DNA of 64,000 nucleotides from Hyphomicrobiales bacterium (GTDB lineage Bacteria > Pseudomonadota > Alphaproteobacteria > Rhizobiales > Rhizobiaceae): the NCBI GenBank assembly GCA_900469345.1, contig UBWZ01000013.1:62001-126000 (forward strand), given 5' to 3'. Shown one piece after another: positions 52,804 through 61,060 of this stretch; position 1 is the first letter of the stretch, and every line of letters begins with the position of its first letter. The position numbers were made by a program, and so were the translations under genes. Under the pieces are notes generated by a model. It did not search any database and had not been told where the DNA came from. It worked only from the letters and a program-made list of their open reading frames with translations.

Positions 52804-53562
52804 ATGGTGATCCATGCGCAGCGCAAGCGGGAGGCGAGCGGCCAGCTCCACGACGGCGAGGCTTTGACGCCCGTCGGTCGCGAAACGCTGCACGAACGCG
52901 TCTACATGCAGCTGCGCCGTTCGCTGATTACCGGCATGTTCGATGCGGGCGACGTGCTGCGGATCGTCGACCTGGCGGATCGGCTGCAGACCAGCACCAT
53001 GCCGGTGCGCGAAGCCTTGGGGCGGCTGGTCTCGGAACAGGCGCTGGAGGCGCTGCCCAACCGCTCGGTGCGGGTGCCGCTGATCACCCGCGCCCGGCTG
53101 GACGATCTCGCCCGCGCCCGGGTGCTGATCGAAGGACAGATGGTCGCCCTAGCGTTGCCGCATCTCACCGACGAGGATTTTGTGATCCTCAAGCAGATCA
53201 ACGTCGACTGCGACGACGCCTTCGAGCGGCATGGCAAGGATATCGGCCAGGTCACCTCCGAGCTCAACCAGCGTTTCCACTTTCATATCTACCGGGCCGC
53301 CGGTTCGGCCGTCCTCATTCCGATCGTCGAAAGCCTGTGGCTTCAGTCGGGCGCGATCATCCGGCGTGCGGCTCTCATCCACGATGCGCATGGCGGACTG
53401 GCGGCGACCGATCATCACTGGGCCCTGATCGACGCGCTCGAGCGGCGCGATCTCGATGCTGCCCTGCAGTCTCTCGCCAATGACATCGGCCGATCCTTCG
53501 ACCTGATCCGCGGTCGCTTCGATGACGAAGACCAGACTGCGGAAGGAGGCGCAGATGCCTGA
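52804..53562 (+). CDS. GntR-family (FCD) transcriptional regulator
   Basis: 252 residues from ATG 52804 with GGAGGGAGG upstream. Winged HTH at about 25-95 (LRRSLITGMFDAGDVLRIVD, LQTSTMPVREALGRLVSEQA). The FCD domain follows with LNQRFHFHIYRAAGS and DHHWALIDALERRDLDAAL. Divergent from the transporter operon with the palindrome between; probable local regulator. Confidence 0.93.
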   Translation: MVIHAQRKREASGQLHDGEALTPVGRETLHERVYMQLRRSLITGMFDAGDVLRIVDLADRLQTSTMPVREALGRLVSEQALEALPNRSVRVPLITRARLDDLARARVLIEGQMVALALPHLTDEDFVILKQINVDCDDAFERHGKDIGQVTSELNQRFHFHIYRAAGSAVLIPIVESLWLQSGAIIRRAALIHDAHGGLAATDHHWALIDALERRDLDAALQSLANDIGRSFDLIRGRFDDEDQTAEGGADA

Positions 53563-53902
53563 CCGGGACGACGGTTTCGATCTCTTCGATCTGCGCGTGG
53601 ATGTGATCATCCCCGATGGTGGCAAGGTCTACTGCGGGGCCAAGCCCGGTGACCATTTCGAGCTGCGCGGGGAAATGCTGCATCTTCCGGCAGGGCAGGG
53701 GATTTCCATCTACTCGCTCGCCTCGGTCCTGCCGCTGCTCGCCGCCAAGCAGCGCCCGACGCATCCGAACGACTGGATGACGACCGACGCCGACATTGCC
53801 TGCCCCGATCCGAACTGCTCGACCCGGCTGCGGATCACCCGCACGGGTCTTCGCCGGTTCAGCCATGCCGCCACCACGGCGGTTCCTTTGAAAGACGAAT
53901 AG
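53555..53902 (+). CDS. TIGR04076-like small protein
   Basis: 115 residues from ATG 53555, overlapping the end of the GntR gene by 8 bases. Pattern GAKPGDHFELRGEMLHLPAG, then YSLASVLPLLAAKQR, NDWMTTDADIACPDPNC and LRITRTG resembles the TIGR04076 family of small uncharacterised proteins. The CPDPNC pair could bind a metal. Translationally coupled to the regulator and followed 8 bases later by an aldo/keto reductase, so it belongs to the same pathway; its function is not known. Confidence 0.68.
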   Translation: MPDRDDGFDLFDLRVDVIIPDGGKVYCGAKPGDHFELRGEMLHLPAGQGISIYSLASVLPLLAAKQRPTHPNDWMTTDADIACPDPNCSTRLRITRTGLRRFSHAATTAVPLKDE

Positions 53903-53910
53903 GCCTACCC

Positions 53911-54957
53911 ATGCAACGCATCACCATCGCCCCCGGTTATGAAATCTCCCGCGTCATCCGCGGTGGCTGGCAGCTTGCCGGCGGGCACGGGGACATCGAT
54001 GCCGACCGCGCCGTCGACGACATGGTGGCCTTCGCCGATGCCGGGATCACCACCTTCGACTGCGCCGACATCTATACGGGCGTCGAGGAGCTGATCGGCC
54101 GCTTCCGGCTGCGCTACCGCGACTTGCGCGGCGAGGAGGCACTGTCGCGGATCCGGGTGCATACCAAGTTCGTGCCCGATCTTGCGGTCCTACCCACCAT
54201 CAGCAAGGCCTATGTGGAAAGGGTCATCGACACGTCCCGCCAGCGCCTCAACCTGGAATGCCTCGATCTCGTTCAATTCCACTGGTGGGCCTATGACGTT
54301 CCCGGCTGGCTGGAGACCGCCGGCTGGCTGAAAGAGCTCCACGACGAAGGCAAGATCGGCAAGATCAGCGGCACCAATTTCGATACGGACCATATCCAGG
54401 CGATTGTCGACGCTGGCGTGCCCTTCACCTCGCTGCAGCTGCAGTACTCGCTGCTGGATACCCGCCCGGAAAAGCGCATGGTGCAGTTGGCAGCCGACAA
54501 GGATTTCGCGCTGTTCTGCTACGGCACCGTGGCGGGCGGCTTCCTCGGCGACCGCTGGCTCGGCCAGCCCGAGCCGCAGCATCCGCTCGAGAACCGGTCG
54601 CTGACCAAGTACAAGCTGATTATCGACGACATCGGCGGCTGGGACTATTTCCAGGCTCTGTTGTCGACGTTGCGAACAATTGCCGATCGCCACGGCGTCG
54701 ACATCGCCACGGTCGCCAGCGCGGCGATGCTGGAACGTCCCGGCGTTGCGGCGGTGATCGTCGGCGCTCGCAACCGAAAACACCTTGCCGCCAATCTGGC
54801 CATCGCCGATCTTGCCTTCAGCGACACCGACCGCACCGAGCTCCACGCTATCCTGTCGCAGGCACGACCGCTCGAAGGGGATGTCTATACGCTGGAGCGG
54901 GACCGGGAGGGCCGCCACGGCAGCATCATGAAATACAATCTCAACAAAGGGGAATGA
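53911..54957 (+). CDS. Aldo/keto reductase, paralogue of the fused one
   Basis: 348 residues. Same subfamily as the N-terminal part of the AKR-RidA fusion at 47789-49249: both have YEISR/LSISR starts, FHWW, and a SKYK/TKYK stretch before GGW(D). Catalytic tetrad: Asp and Tyr in FDCADIYTGVEE, Lys in VHTKFVPD, His in VQFHWWAYD. It lacks the RidA domain. Two reductases of one subfamily bracketing one transporter suggest consecutive or stereospecific reductions of the imported compound. Confidence 0.9.
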   Translation: MQRITIAPGYEISRVIRGGWQLAGGHGDIDADRAVDDMVAFADAGITTFDCADIYTGVEELIGRFRLRYRDLRGEEALSRIRVHTKFVPDLAVLPTISKAYVERVIDTSRQRLNLECLDLVQFHWWAYDVPGWLETAGWLKELHDEGKIGKISGTNFDTDHIQAIVDAGVPFTSLQLQYSLLDTRPEKRMVQLAADKDFALFCYGTVAGGFLGDRWLGQPEPQHPLENRSLTKYKLIIDDIGGWDYFQALLSTLRTIADRHGVDIATVASAAMLERPGVAAVIVGARNRKHLAANLAIADLAFSDTDRTELHAILSQARPLEGDVYTLERDREGRHGSIMKYNLNKGE

Positions 54958-54977
54958 TAATGAAAAGGGGAACAAAG

Positions 54978-56237
54978 ATGAAAACAGGACTTCTGCTGTC
55001 GGGCCTGATCGCAGGCCTTGCCGCCTCGACGGCACCGAGCCCTGCTGCCGATTGCGACATTACCGTCGGCCTCGTCATGGAGCTGACCGGTCCGGCCGGC
55101 GAATATGGGCAGGCGGGCGCCAAATCGGTTCAGATGGCTTTCCGCGATTTCAACGATGCCGGTGGCGTCGGCGGCTGCAAGGTCGTTGCCGACACGCGCG
55201 ACAGCCAGAGCCAGGGCAACGTGGCGGTCGACCAGGCAACCCAGCTGGTCAACATCAAGAAGGTGCCGGTCATCATCGGCGGCATCATCTCGTCGGTCTC
55301 GATCCCGATCCTGACCTCGGTCACAGCACCCGCCGGCGTCGTGCAGGTCTCGCCCGCTTCCTCGTCGCCGACGCTGACGCAGCTCGGCCGTGACGGCAAG
55401 ACCAAAGGCGTGTTCTTCCGCACCATCACCTCCGACGCCCTGCAGGGAACGGCGGCCGCCAAATATGCGCTGGACCAGGGCCTGAAGAAGATCGCCGTCA
55501 TCCACGTCAACAACGACTTCGGCGTCAATCTCGTGCGCGAATTCACCGCCGCCTACAAGAAGCTCGGCGGCACGATCACGGCGACCGTGCCCTATAACGA
55601 GAAGCAGTCCAGCTACGCGTCTGAAGCCAGCGCCGCCATGGATGGCGACCCGGATGCGCTGTACCTGATCAGCACGCCCGTGGATGGCGCGACGATCGCC
55701 CGTGCCTGGGTATCGGGCGGCGGCAAGCAGTCCTTTCTTCTCAACGACGGCATGAATTCCAACGACTTCATCGAAAGCGTCGGCGCCCAGTATCTGGAAA
55801 ATGCCTACGGCACTTCCTCGGGCACCACCCCGACCGCCTCGACGGAATACTTCAACAGCAATTACGAAGCCTTCTCGGGCGGCATTTCGCCCACGGCGCC
55901 GGCTGCCGACCGTTCCTATGATGCCGGCGCCATCGTCGCGCTGGCGATCGCCAAGGCGGGCAAGTCCGACGCCGCTGCGATCAAGGCCGCCATGCCGCAG
56001 GTCGTGGCAGAGGGCGGAACCCCGGTCCATGCCGGCAAGGAAGAGTTTGCCAAGGCCCTGCAGCTGATCAAGGACGGCAAGCCGATCAAGTACGAGGGCG
56101 TCATCGGCCCGGTCAGCTTCGACCAGTATGGCGACATCACCGGACCGTTCCGGCTGTGGAAGATCACCGGCGGCAAGGTGACGACGGTCGGCGAGATGAG
56201 CACCGACGAGGTCGGCAATATCAAGTCCGGGCAGTAA
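54978..56237 (+). CDS. Branched-chain amino-acid-type ABC substrate-binding protein
   Basis: 419 residues from ATG 54978, which has AAAAGGGG at 54963-54970; ATG 54954 and 54960 are in frame but lack this spacing. Signal peptide ending near PSPAADCD. Type I periplasmic binding protein (LVMELTGPAGEYGQAGAKSV, VPVIIGGIISSVSIPILTSV, IAVIHVNNDFGVNLVREF). It serves the LivGFHM complex encoded on the other strand 2.3 kb away. Ligand unknown. Confidence 0.93.
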   Translation: MKTGLLLSGLIAGLAASTAPSPAADCDITVGLVMELTGPAGEYGQAGAKSVQMAFRDFNDAGGVGGCKVVADTRDSQSQGNVAVDQATQLVNIKKVPVIIGGIISSVSIPILTSVTAPAGVVQVSPASSSPTLTQLGRDGKTKGVFFRTITSDALQGTAAAKYALDQGLKKIAVIHVNNDFGVNLVREFTAAYKKLGGTITATVPYNEKQSSYASEASAAMDGDPDALYLISTPVDGATIARAWVSGGGKQSFLLNDGMNSNDFIESVGAQYLENAYGTSSGTTPTASTEYFNSNYEAFSGGISPTAPAADRSYDAGAIVALAIAKAGKSDAAAIKAAMPQVVAEGGTPVHAGKEEFAKALQLIKDGKPIKYEGVIGPVSFDQYGDITGPFRLWKITGGKVTTVGEMSTDEVGNIKSGQ

Positions 56238-56265
56238 AAGTCAGTTTAATCCCGAAGGAAACCAC

Positions 56266-56306
56266 GGGCGGACAGGGAGCGAGATATCCCTGTTCGCCCA
56301 TTTTTC
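56266..56306 (+). terminator. Rho-independent terminator
   Basis: Stem 56266-56278 / 56287-56299 of 13 pairs with one G-T, 8-base loop, followed by ATTTTTC. It closes the GntR-TIGR04076-AKR-binding protein operon. Confidence 0.88.
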
Positions 56307-56466
56307 GTAGCGCCTTCGGGCGACTTCGCGGTGCACGATGCGATTTACCGCGGCAAGGGTAAGTTATTCGCATTTGCACAATAATTTCGCATTTTCCTTT
56401 CACTCATGCCGCCCTAATTTCTGGCATTGCAAAGGGCAACAGACATGCCTTGAAAGGATCTACGAA

Positions 56467-57240
56467 ATGAACTGGTTGAAAAGCGTGGCAGTAGCAACAC
56501 TGCTTCAGGTCGTGGTCGCCGCGCCGTCCATGGCGGGCGAAGATCTGGCAGCGATCAAGAAGGCCGGTGTGTTCAAGGTTGGCACCGAGGGGACCTACTC
56601 GCCCTTCACCTTCCACGACCAGAGCGGCAAGCTGGTCGGCTTCGACGTCGAGATCGGCGAAGCCGTTGCGAGCAAGCTCGGCGTCAAGGCACAGTTCATC
56701 GAGGGCAAGTGGGACGGCCTGATCGCCGGCATCGACGCAAAGCGCTACGACGCGGTCATCAACCAGGTCGGCATTACCGAGGCCCGCAAGCAGAAATACG
56801 ATTTCTCCGAGCCTTACATCGCCTCGAAGGCTGTACTGATCGTTCGTGAAGACAACAGCGAGATAAAGGGTTTTGATGGTCTGAAGGGCAAGAAGGCGGC
56901 CCAATCGCTGACCAGCAATTATGGCAAGCTCGCCGAGCAGTCGGGCGCCGAACTGGTGGGCACCGACGGCTTCGACCAGTCGGTCCAGCTGGTGCTGACG
57001 CGCCGGGCTGACGCGACCATCAACGACAGCCTGTCCTTCCTCGACTTCAAGAAGCAGAAGCCGGATGCGCCGCTGAAGATCGCCGCGCAGAAGGACAACG
57101 CCGAATATTCCGGCATCATCATCCGCAAGGGCGAGCCGGAACTGCTTGAGGCGATCAACAAGGCGCTGGCCGACATCAAGGCCGACGGCACCTATCAGAA
57201 GATTTCCGCCAAGTATTTTGGCCAGGACGTCTCGAAGTAA
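56467..57240 (+). CDS. Amino-acid (cystine-like) ABC substrate-binding protein
   Basis: 257 residues from ATG 56467 (GAAAGG upstream). Signal peptide ending near PSMAGED. Family 3 binding protein (KAGVFKVGTEGTYSPFTFHD, GKWDGLIAGIDAKRYDAVIN, EARKQKYDFSEPYIAS). The YSPFTF and AKRYD stretches are similar to cystine-binding FliY/TcyJ proteins. The 229-base gap upstream has no other gene and should hold the promoter (AT-rich at 56350-56400). Confidence 0.9.
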   Translation: MNWLKSVAVATLLQVVVAAPSMAGEDLAAIKKAGVFKVGTEGTYSPFTFHDQSGKLVGFDVEIGEAVASKLGVKAQFIEGKWDGLIAGIDAKRYDAVINQVGITEARKQKYDFSEPYIASKAVLIVREDNSEIKGFDGLKGKKAAQSLTSNYGKLAEQSGAELVGTDGFDQSVQLVLTRRADATINDSLSFLDFKKQKPDAPLKIAAQKDNAEYSGIIIRKGEPELLEAINKALADIKADGTYQKISAKYFGQDVSK

Positions 57241-57300
57241 ATCGGTTTCGGCCCTAAACTTCTTCCCAGCCGGGACTTCGTCCGGGCATCATCATTGCAG

Positions 57301-57332
57301 ATCGTCCGGCGCCCGCGCCGGACGATGTTTTT
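57301..57332 (+). terminator. Hairpin with T-tract between binding protein and permease genes
   Basis: Perfect arms ATCGTCCGGCGC (57301-57312) and GCGCCGGACGAT (57315-57326), effectively a 10-bp stem with a GCCCGC loop, followed by GTTTTT. It looks like a partial terminator or stabiliser that gives more binding protein than membrane complex. Confidence 0.8.
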
Positions 57333-57345
57333 ATAGAGGTCCGTC

Positions 57346-58026
57346 GTGCCGCATTGGCTTCAATTGATGCTGGATTCGCTGCCTACATTGCTGTGGGGCG
57401 GCATCAAGTTCACCATCCCGCTCACGCTGCTGTCCTTCGCGCTGGGACTGTCGCTGGGCCTGCTGACGGCGGTCACGCGCCTGTTCGGCCCCTCTCCCTT
57501 GGTGATGATTGCCCGGTTCTATGTCTGGGTCATCCGCGGCACGCCGCTGCTCGTGCAGCTGTTCGTGATTTTCTACGGGCTTCCGAGCATCGGCATCCTG
57601 CTCGACGCCTTCCCGGCCGCGCTGATCGGCTTCACGCTCAATGTCGGCGCCTATACCTCTGAGATCATCCGCGCCGTAATTTCCTCGGTGCCGAAGGGCC
57701 AGTGGGAAGCGGCCTATTCGATCGGCATGAGCTGGCGCCAGGCCATGGTGCGCACGATCCTGCCGCAAGCATCCCGCGTGGCGGTGCCGCCCCTCTCGAA
57801 CACGTTCATATCGCTGGTCAAGGACACTTCGCTGGCGGCCGCCATCACCGTACCGGAACTTTTCCAGGCGGCGCAGCGCGTCGTCGCGACCACCTACGAG
57901 CCATTGATCCTCTATATCGAGGCAGCCTTGATCTATCTGGTGCTGAGCTCGGTCCTCTCGACGCTGCAGGTGAGGCTCGAACGGCGCTTCGCCCGCTATG
58001 GCGGCATGATGGAGACCAATCGATGA
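57346..58026 (+). CDS. Amino-acid ABC transporter permease
   Basis: 226 residues from GTG 57346 with AGAGGT upstream. Single-permease type: ARFYVWVIRGTPLLVQLFVI, EAA loop GQWEAAYSIGMSWRQAMVRT, and ISLVKDTSLAAAITVPELF as in cystine (YecS-like) permeases. Probably acts as a homodimer since no second permease gene is present. Confidence 0.94.
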   Translation: MPHWLQLMLDSLPTLLWGGIKFTIPLTLLSFALGLSLGLLTAVTRLFGPSPLVMIARFYVWVIRGTPLLVQLFVIFYGLPSIGILLDAFPAALIGFTLNVGAYTSEIIRAVISSVPKGQWEAAYSIGMSWRQAMVRTILPQASRVAVPPLSNTFISLVKDTSLAAAITVPELFQAAQRVVATTYEPLILYIEAALIYLVLSSVLSTLQVRLERRFARYGGMMETNR

Positions 58027-58778
58027 TCAAGCTTTCCCACATCGAAAAGCGCTTCGGGGATGCGGTGATCCTCAGGGACATCAGCCTCGACATTCCCGAA
58101 GGCAGTGTCACGGCGCTGATCGGCCCTTCCGGCGGCGGCAAGAGTACGCTTCTGCGCTGCATCAACCTTTTGGAAATCCCGACGGCGGGCACGCTGCAGA
58201 TCGGCGACGCGAGACTCGAGTTTGCGCCGGGCCGCAAGACCGGCTGGCCGGCGATCCAGAGCATCCGCCGCCAGACGGGCATGGTGTTCCAGAATTTCCA
58301 GCTGTTTCCCCACCGGACCGCAATCGAGAACGTTATGGAAGGCCTGACCACGGTGCTGCGTTGGCCGAAGGCAAAGGCCCGCGAGCGTGCCATGGAGCTT
58401 TTGAACAAAGTTGGCATGGCCCACAAGGCAGACGCTTGGCCCGCCACACTTTCCGGCGGCCAGCAGCAGCGCATCGCGATCGCCCGTGCGCTGGCGCCAT
58501 CGCCGCGGGTGCTTCTCTGCGACGAGCCGACCTCGGCGCTCGACCCGGAACTGTCGGGAGAGGTGGTGGATGTGCTCGGCAGGCTTGCGGCAGAGGGAAC
58601 GACCATGGTGATGGCGACCCACGACCTGCGGCTTGCGTCGCGCATCGCCGGCAACCTCGTTTTTCTCGAAGCCGGCGAAATCGTCGAGGCGGGCGTGGCA
58701 TCGCGCATTTTCGGAGCGCCGCAGCACCCGCGCACCAAACAGTTCATCTCCTCCATCAACGCCGCGCAGACGCTCTGA
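58023..58778 (+). CDS. Amino-acid ABC transporter ATP-binding protein
   Basis: 251 residues, ATGA overlap with the permease. Walker A IGPSGGGKSTLLRCIN, Q-loop VFQNFQLFPHRTAIEN, signature [15 protein letters not shown], Walker [15 protein letters not shown], switch MATHDLRLASRIAG. With the binding protein and permease it forms a complete three-gene importer of the cystine/glutamine group. Confidence 0.95.
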   Translation: MIKLSHIEKRFGDAVILRDISLDIPEGSVTALIGPSGGGKSTLLRCINLLEIPTAGTLQIGDARLEFAPGRKTGWPAIQSIRRQTGMVFQNFQLFPHRTAIENVMEGLTTVLRWPKAKARERAMELLNKVGMAHKADAWPATLSGGQQQRIAIARALAPSPRVLLCDEPTSALDPELSGEVVDVLGRLAAEGTTMVMATHDLRLASRIAGNLVFLEAGEIVEAGVASRIFGAPQHPRTKQFISSINAAQTL

Positions 58779-58804
58779 AGGCTCCGAACCGAATATCCTG
58801 ACGC

Positions 58805-58837
58805 AAAAATGCCCGCGCCGGACGCGCGGGCGTTTTT
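58805..58837. terminator. Bidirectional rho-independent terminator
   Basis: Stem 58805-58818 / 58824-58837 of 14 pairs with one mismatch, loop CGGAC, A-tract on the left and TTTTTC on the right. It separates the convergent transporter operon (+) and stress operon (-). Confidence 0.9.
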
Positions 58838-58848
58838 CTTTGGGCCTG

Positions 58849-59883
58849 TCAGCTCGTCCGTTGGCCGCCGGACGGCGTGCCTGCGCCATAGCCGCCGGTC
58901 GGCGCCGAACCTTCGGCCGGTCGCTGAAGGCTGCCTGCCTCTTGTGCGATCCGGTCGCGGGCGACGTCGTGCACGTCGGAGACGACGCCCACCGCCTTGT
59001 CATAGACGTCCGTCGCCAGCGTTTCGGCCTTGTCGATGGTCTTCGATGCTTCGCTGGAAAGCTTCTTCTTCACATCGTCCGCAGCCGCGCCCAGCGTCTC
59101 GTCTTCCTGATCGGTATGCGGCAGAGCGGCGCCGATCGCAGCGCCAACCGCAAAAGCCAGTGCTCCGCCGATCAGCGGCTGGTCCTTGAAGTGCTTGAGG
59201 ATGGTCTCATTGAGCTGGGATCCGAGGTCGAGCGATCCCTGGCCGGCACTCGACGCCTTGTCGCGCACCCAGCCTGCCGATCCGGAAACCTGCTGCGTGA
59301 CTTGGTCCCAGGTTTTCGACATCCAGCCGGACGCGTCGTCGAACAGCTTTCCGGCTTCGTCGCGAACATCGTGGATCTGCTGACCCGAAGCGTCGGCAAA
59401 GCCGCGAAAGCTGCGACCGCTCTCGTCCATGAAGTGACCGGCGCGACGACCGGTCTCATCGGTCAAGGCCTTGAACTTCTGCCCTGCCGTATCGGCAAAG
59501 TGGCTGTAGCGACCGCTTCCATCCGTCTGCACCGGACCTGTTCGACGGATCGGCCCCTGCACGGTAGCAAGCGGGTGATCCGAGCCGTCGTTGCGAGCGG
59601 GCTGCACATAAGAGCTGCTGCCGGTCTTCGGGCCGATCATCAGCCATGCGAGGCTGACGCCCATCAGCGCCATCGGAATAGGGTTGTTCTTTAGCGCGCT
59701 GCTGAGATTGGCGACGTATTCACCGCCACCGCTCGACTTGGCGTAGCTCATCACCTCGTCCACCATCTGGCCGGGCGACATGCGCTGCTGGATTGCGTCG
59801 ATCCGCTTTTCGATGCGGCGGCGATCTTCCTCAATCTCGCGTTCGATCTTCGCCGAGCTGTCGTTTTCGGAAATGTAGGCCAT
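58849..59883 (-). CDS. DUF3618-domain stress protein
   Basis: 344 residues from ATG 59883 (overlapping the previous stop; GTG 59886 also possible). The N-terminal 45 residues (KIEREIEEDRRRIEKRIDAI, MSPGQMVDEVMSYAKSS) are a DUF3618 domain. One membrane helix at about 69-84 (PIPMALMGVSLAWLMIG). The long middle part is charged and repetitive (ADTAGQKFKAL, DESGRSFRGFADASGQQ, RDEAGKLFDD), like apolipoprotein/LEA-type amphipathic repeats; a second hydrophobic stretch (GGALAFAVGAAIGAAL) lies near 240. Probably a membrane-bound stress protein; third gene of the operon. Confidence 0.82.
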   Translation of the reverse strand: MAYISENDSSAKIEREIEEDRRRIEKRIDAIQQRMSPGQMVDEVMSYAKSSGGGEYVANLSSALKNNPIPMALMGVSLAWLMIGPKTGSSSYVQPARNDGSDHPLATVQGPIRRTGPVQTDGSGRYSHFADTAGQKFKALTDETGRRAGHFMDESGRSFRGFADASGQQIHDVRDEAGKLFDDASGWMSKTWDQVTQQVSGSAGWVRDKASSAGQGSLDLGSQLNETILKHFKDQPLIGGALAFAVGAAIGAALPHTDQEDETLGAAADDVKKKLSSEASKTIDKAETLATDVYDKAVGVVSDVHDVARDRIAQEAGSLQRPAEGSAPTGGYGAGTPSGGQRTS

Positions 59884-60299
59884 CACGTTCTCTCCTTGAT
59901 GATCTGTGCGTCGCGACGAAGCGAAGCGGATGTCCGGTCGAGCGAAAGGTTCTGGCCACGCAGGGCGGCGAGGCCACGCGAGATCATGATCCAGGCGATG
60001 ATAGCAACGACGACGCCGACGACAACCGACGAGAGGGCGTTGGCGCTGGGCGGGGTCATGCCGCGAGCCACGAGGAAGGCGGTCAGGCCGCTGACCAGAG
60101 CCGCGAGGAGGACGCCGACCGCGGCGATGGCGAGAATGACGCCGGCGGCAAAGGCTTCGATCCCGACAAGCGCCTGCGACATCTTTTCAGACGCCTCGGT
60201 CTTGGCGAGATTGATCTCCTTGCGGAAAAGTCCCGAGATGTCGGAAACCAGTTCGGCGACCAACGAGGAGAGCGATTGATTTTCGGTGTTGTCAGCCAT
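59883..60299 (-). CDS. YqjE-like phage-holin-superfamily membrane protein
   Basis: 138 residues. A cytoplasmic amphipathic start (LVAELVSDISGLFRKEINLA) is followed by two membrane segments, about 48-72 and 84-108. This is the layout of the YqjE/phage holin 3_6 family found beside DUF3618 and YqjD-type genes. Overlaps the upstream gene by 8 bases. Role probably in envelope stress; it is not part of a phage here. Confidence 0.85.
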   Translation of the reverse strand: MADNTENQSLSSLVAELVSDISGLFRKEINLAKTEASEKMSQALVGIEAFAAGVILAIAAVGVLLAALVSGLTAFLVARGMTPPSANALSSVVVGVVVAIIAWIMISRGLAALRGQNLSLDRTSASLRRDAQIIKERT

Positions 60300-60933
60300 T
60301 GATCTTGTCCTCCGTCTTTACGGAACCTGCCGGCGCATAGGTCGAAAAGGGTTTTGCGGCAGTGCTGTTTTCTTGCGGGCGTGATGCCGACGGAGACTTG
60401 GCACTTCCGTGCCGCGCTGCCGATGCGGATAGGAAGCGGCTGGCTGCAAGGCCGGCAACGGCTGCGGCGCCGAGAAAGGCGAGCGGCTGCCTGCGGCCGA
60501 AATCCTCCGCCATGCCGGCGATCTGGCCGAGATCCCGGTCCTTGATATCCTCGGAAAACGTGCGAAGGGTGGTGCTGAGGTTTCGGGTCATGCGGCCGAT
60601 ATCGGCTTGGTCGCCCTGCTCAAGCTCGTGGCCGACCTTTTCCATGGCTGCAGCGATACCACTCACCTTGTCGGCGACCATGTTCTTCTGCTCAGACGCG
60701 GCGTCCTTCGCCTTGTCGGACACGTCCGCCAGGCCATCCTGCGCCTTCTGCTGCACCGAGCGGAGGTCGTCGGTAACCTTGTCCTTGATGTCCGCGGCGG
60801 TGGTAGGCTTCGAAGGCGCGGCGTCTTGCGTGGCCGGCTGGGCGTTTCCGAACGCTGCTGTCTGGTTTTTAAAGGAGGCGTAGCTCGAGGATGTCGCTCC
60901 CCCGCCGCCCTGGCCTGACTCTCTATCCGACAT
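60292..60933 (-). CDS. YqjD/nutrient-deprivation-induced-type protein
   Basis: 213 residues. A low-complexity start, then long charged helices at about 45-145 (IKDKVTDDLRSVQQKAQDGL, VSDKAKDAASEQKNMVADKV) that could form a coiled coil. A membrane helix follows at about 152-170 (LAFLGAAAVAGLAASRFLSA). This is the C-terminal-anchor layout of YqjD/ElaB proteins, which bind ribosomes in stationary phase in E. coli; that role is only an analogy here. First gene of a three-gene operon behind an EcfG-type promoter. Confidence 0.78.
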   Translation of the reverse strand: MSDRESGQGGGGATSSSYASFKNQTAAFGNAQPATQDAAPSKPTTAADIKDKVTDDLRSVQQKAQDGLADVSDKAKDAASEQKNMVADKVSGIAAAMEKVGHELEQGDQADIGRMTRNLSTTLRTFSEDIKDRDLGQIAGMAEDFGRRQPLAFLGAAAVAGLAASRFLSASAARHGSAKSPSASRPQENSTAAKPFSTYAPAGSVKTEDKING

Positions 60934-60991
60934 GGAACTCTCCCGGTTGTGAGGACAATCACACTGCCGTGAGGGCAGCGATCCTGAATCG

Positions 60992-61016
60992 AACCGGGGC
61001 TTTCGTCGATTGTTCC
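60992..61016 (-). promoter_or_regulatory. EcfG-type general stress promoter
   Basis: On the minus strand GGAAC (61016-61012) and GGTT (60995-60992) are 16 bases apart, close to the EcfG consensus GGAAC-N16/17-CGTT. It lies 59 bases upstream of the first gene of the stress operon. Confidence 0.7.
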
Positions 61017-61060
61017 TGAAGGGTGCTCGGATTTCAGTGCTTCGGGCTTTGGTCGGGCGC

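Noticed and set aside
59883-60299. Prophage remnant, because of a holin-superfamily protein.
   Set aside because: The YqjE-like gene sits in a conserved stress operon with DUF3618 and YqjD-type genes; there are no other phage genes.
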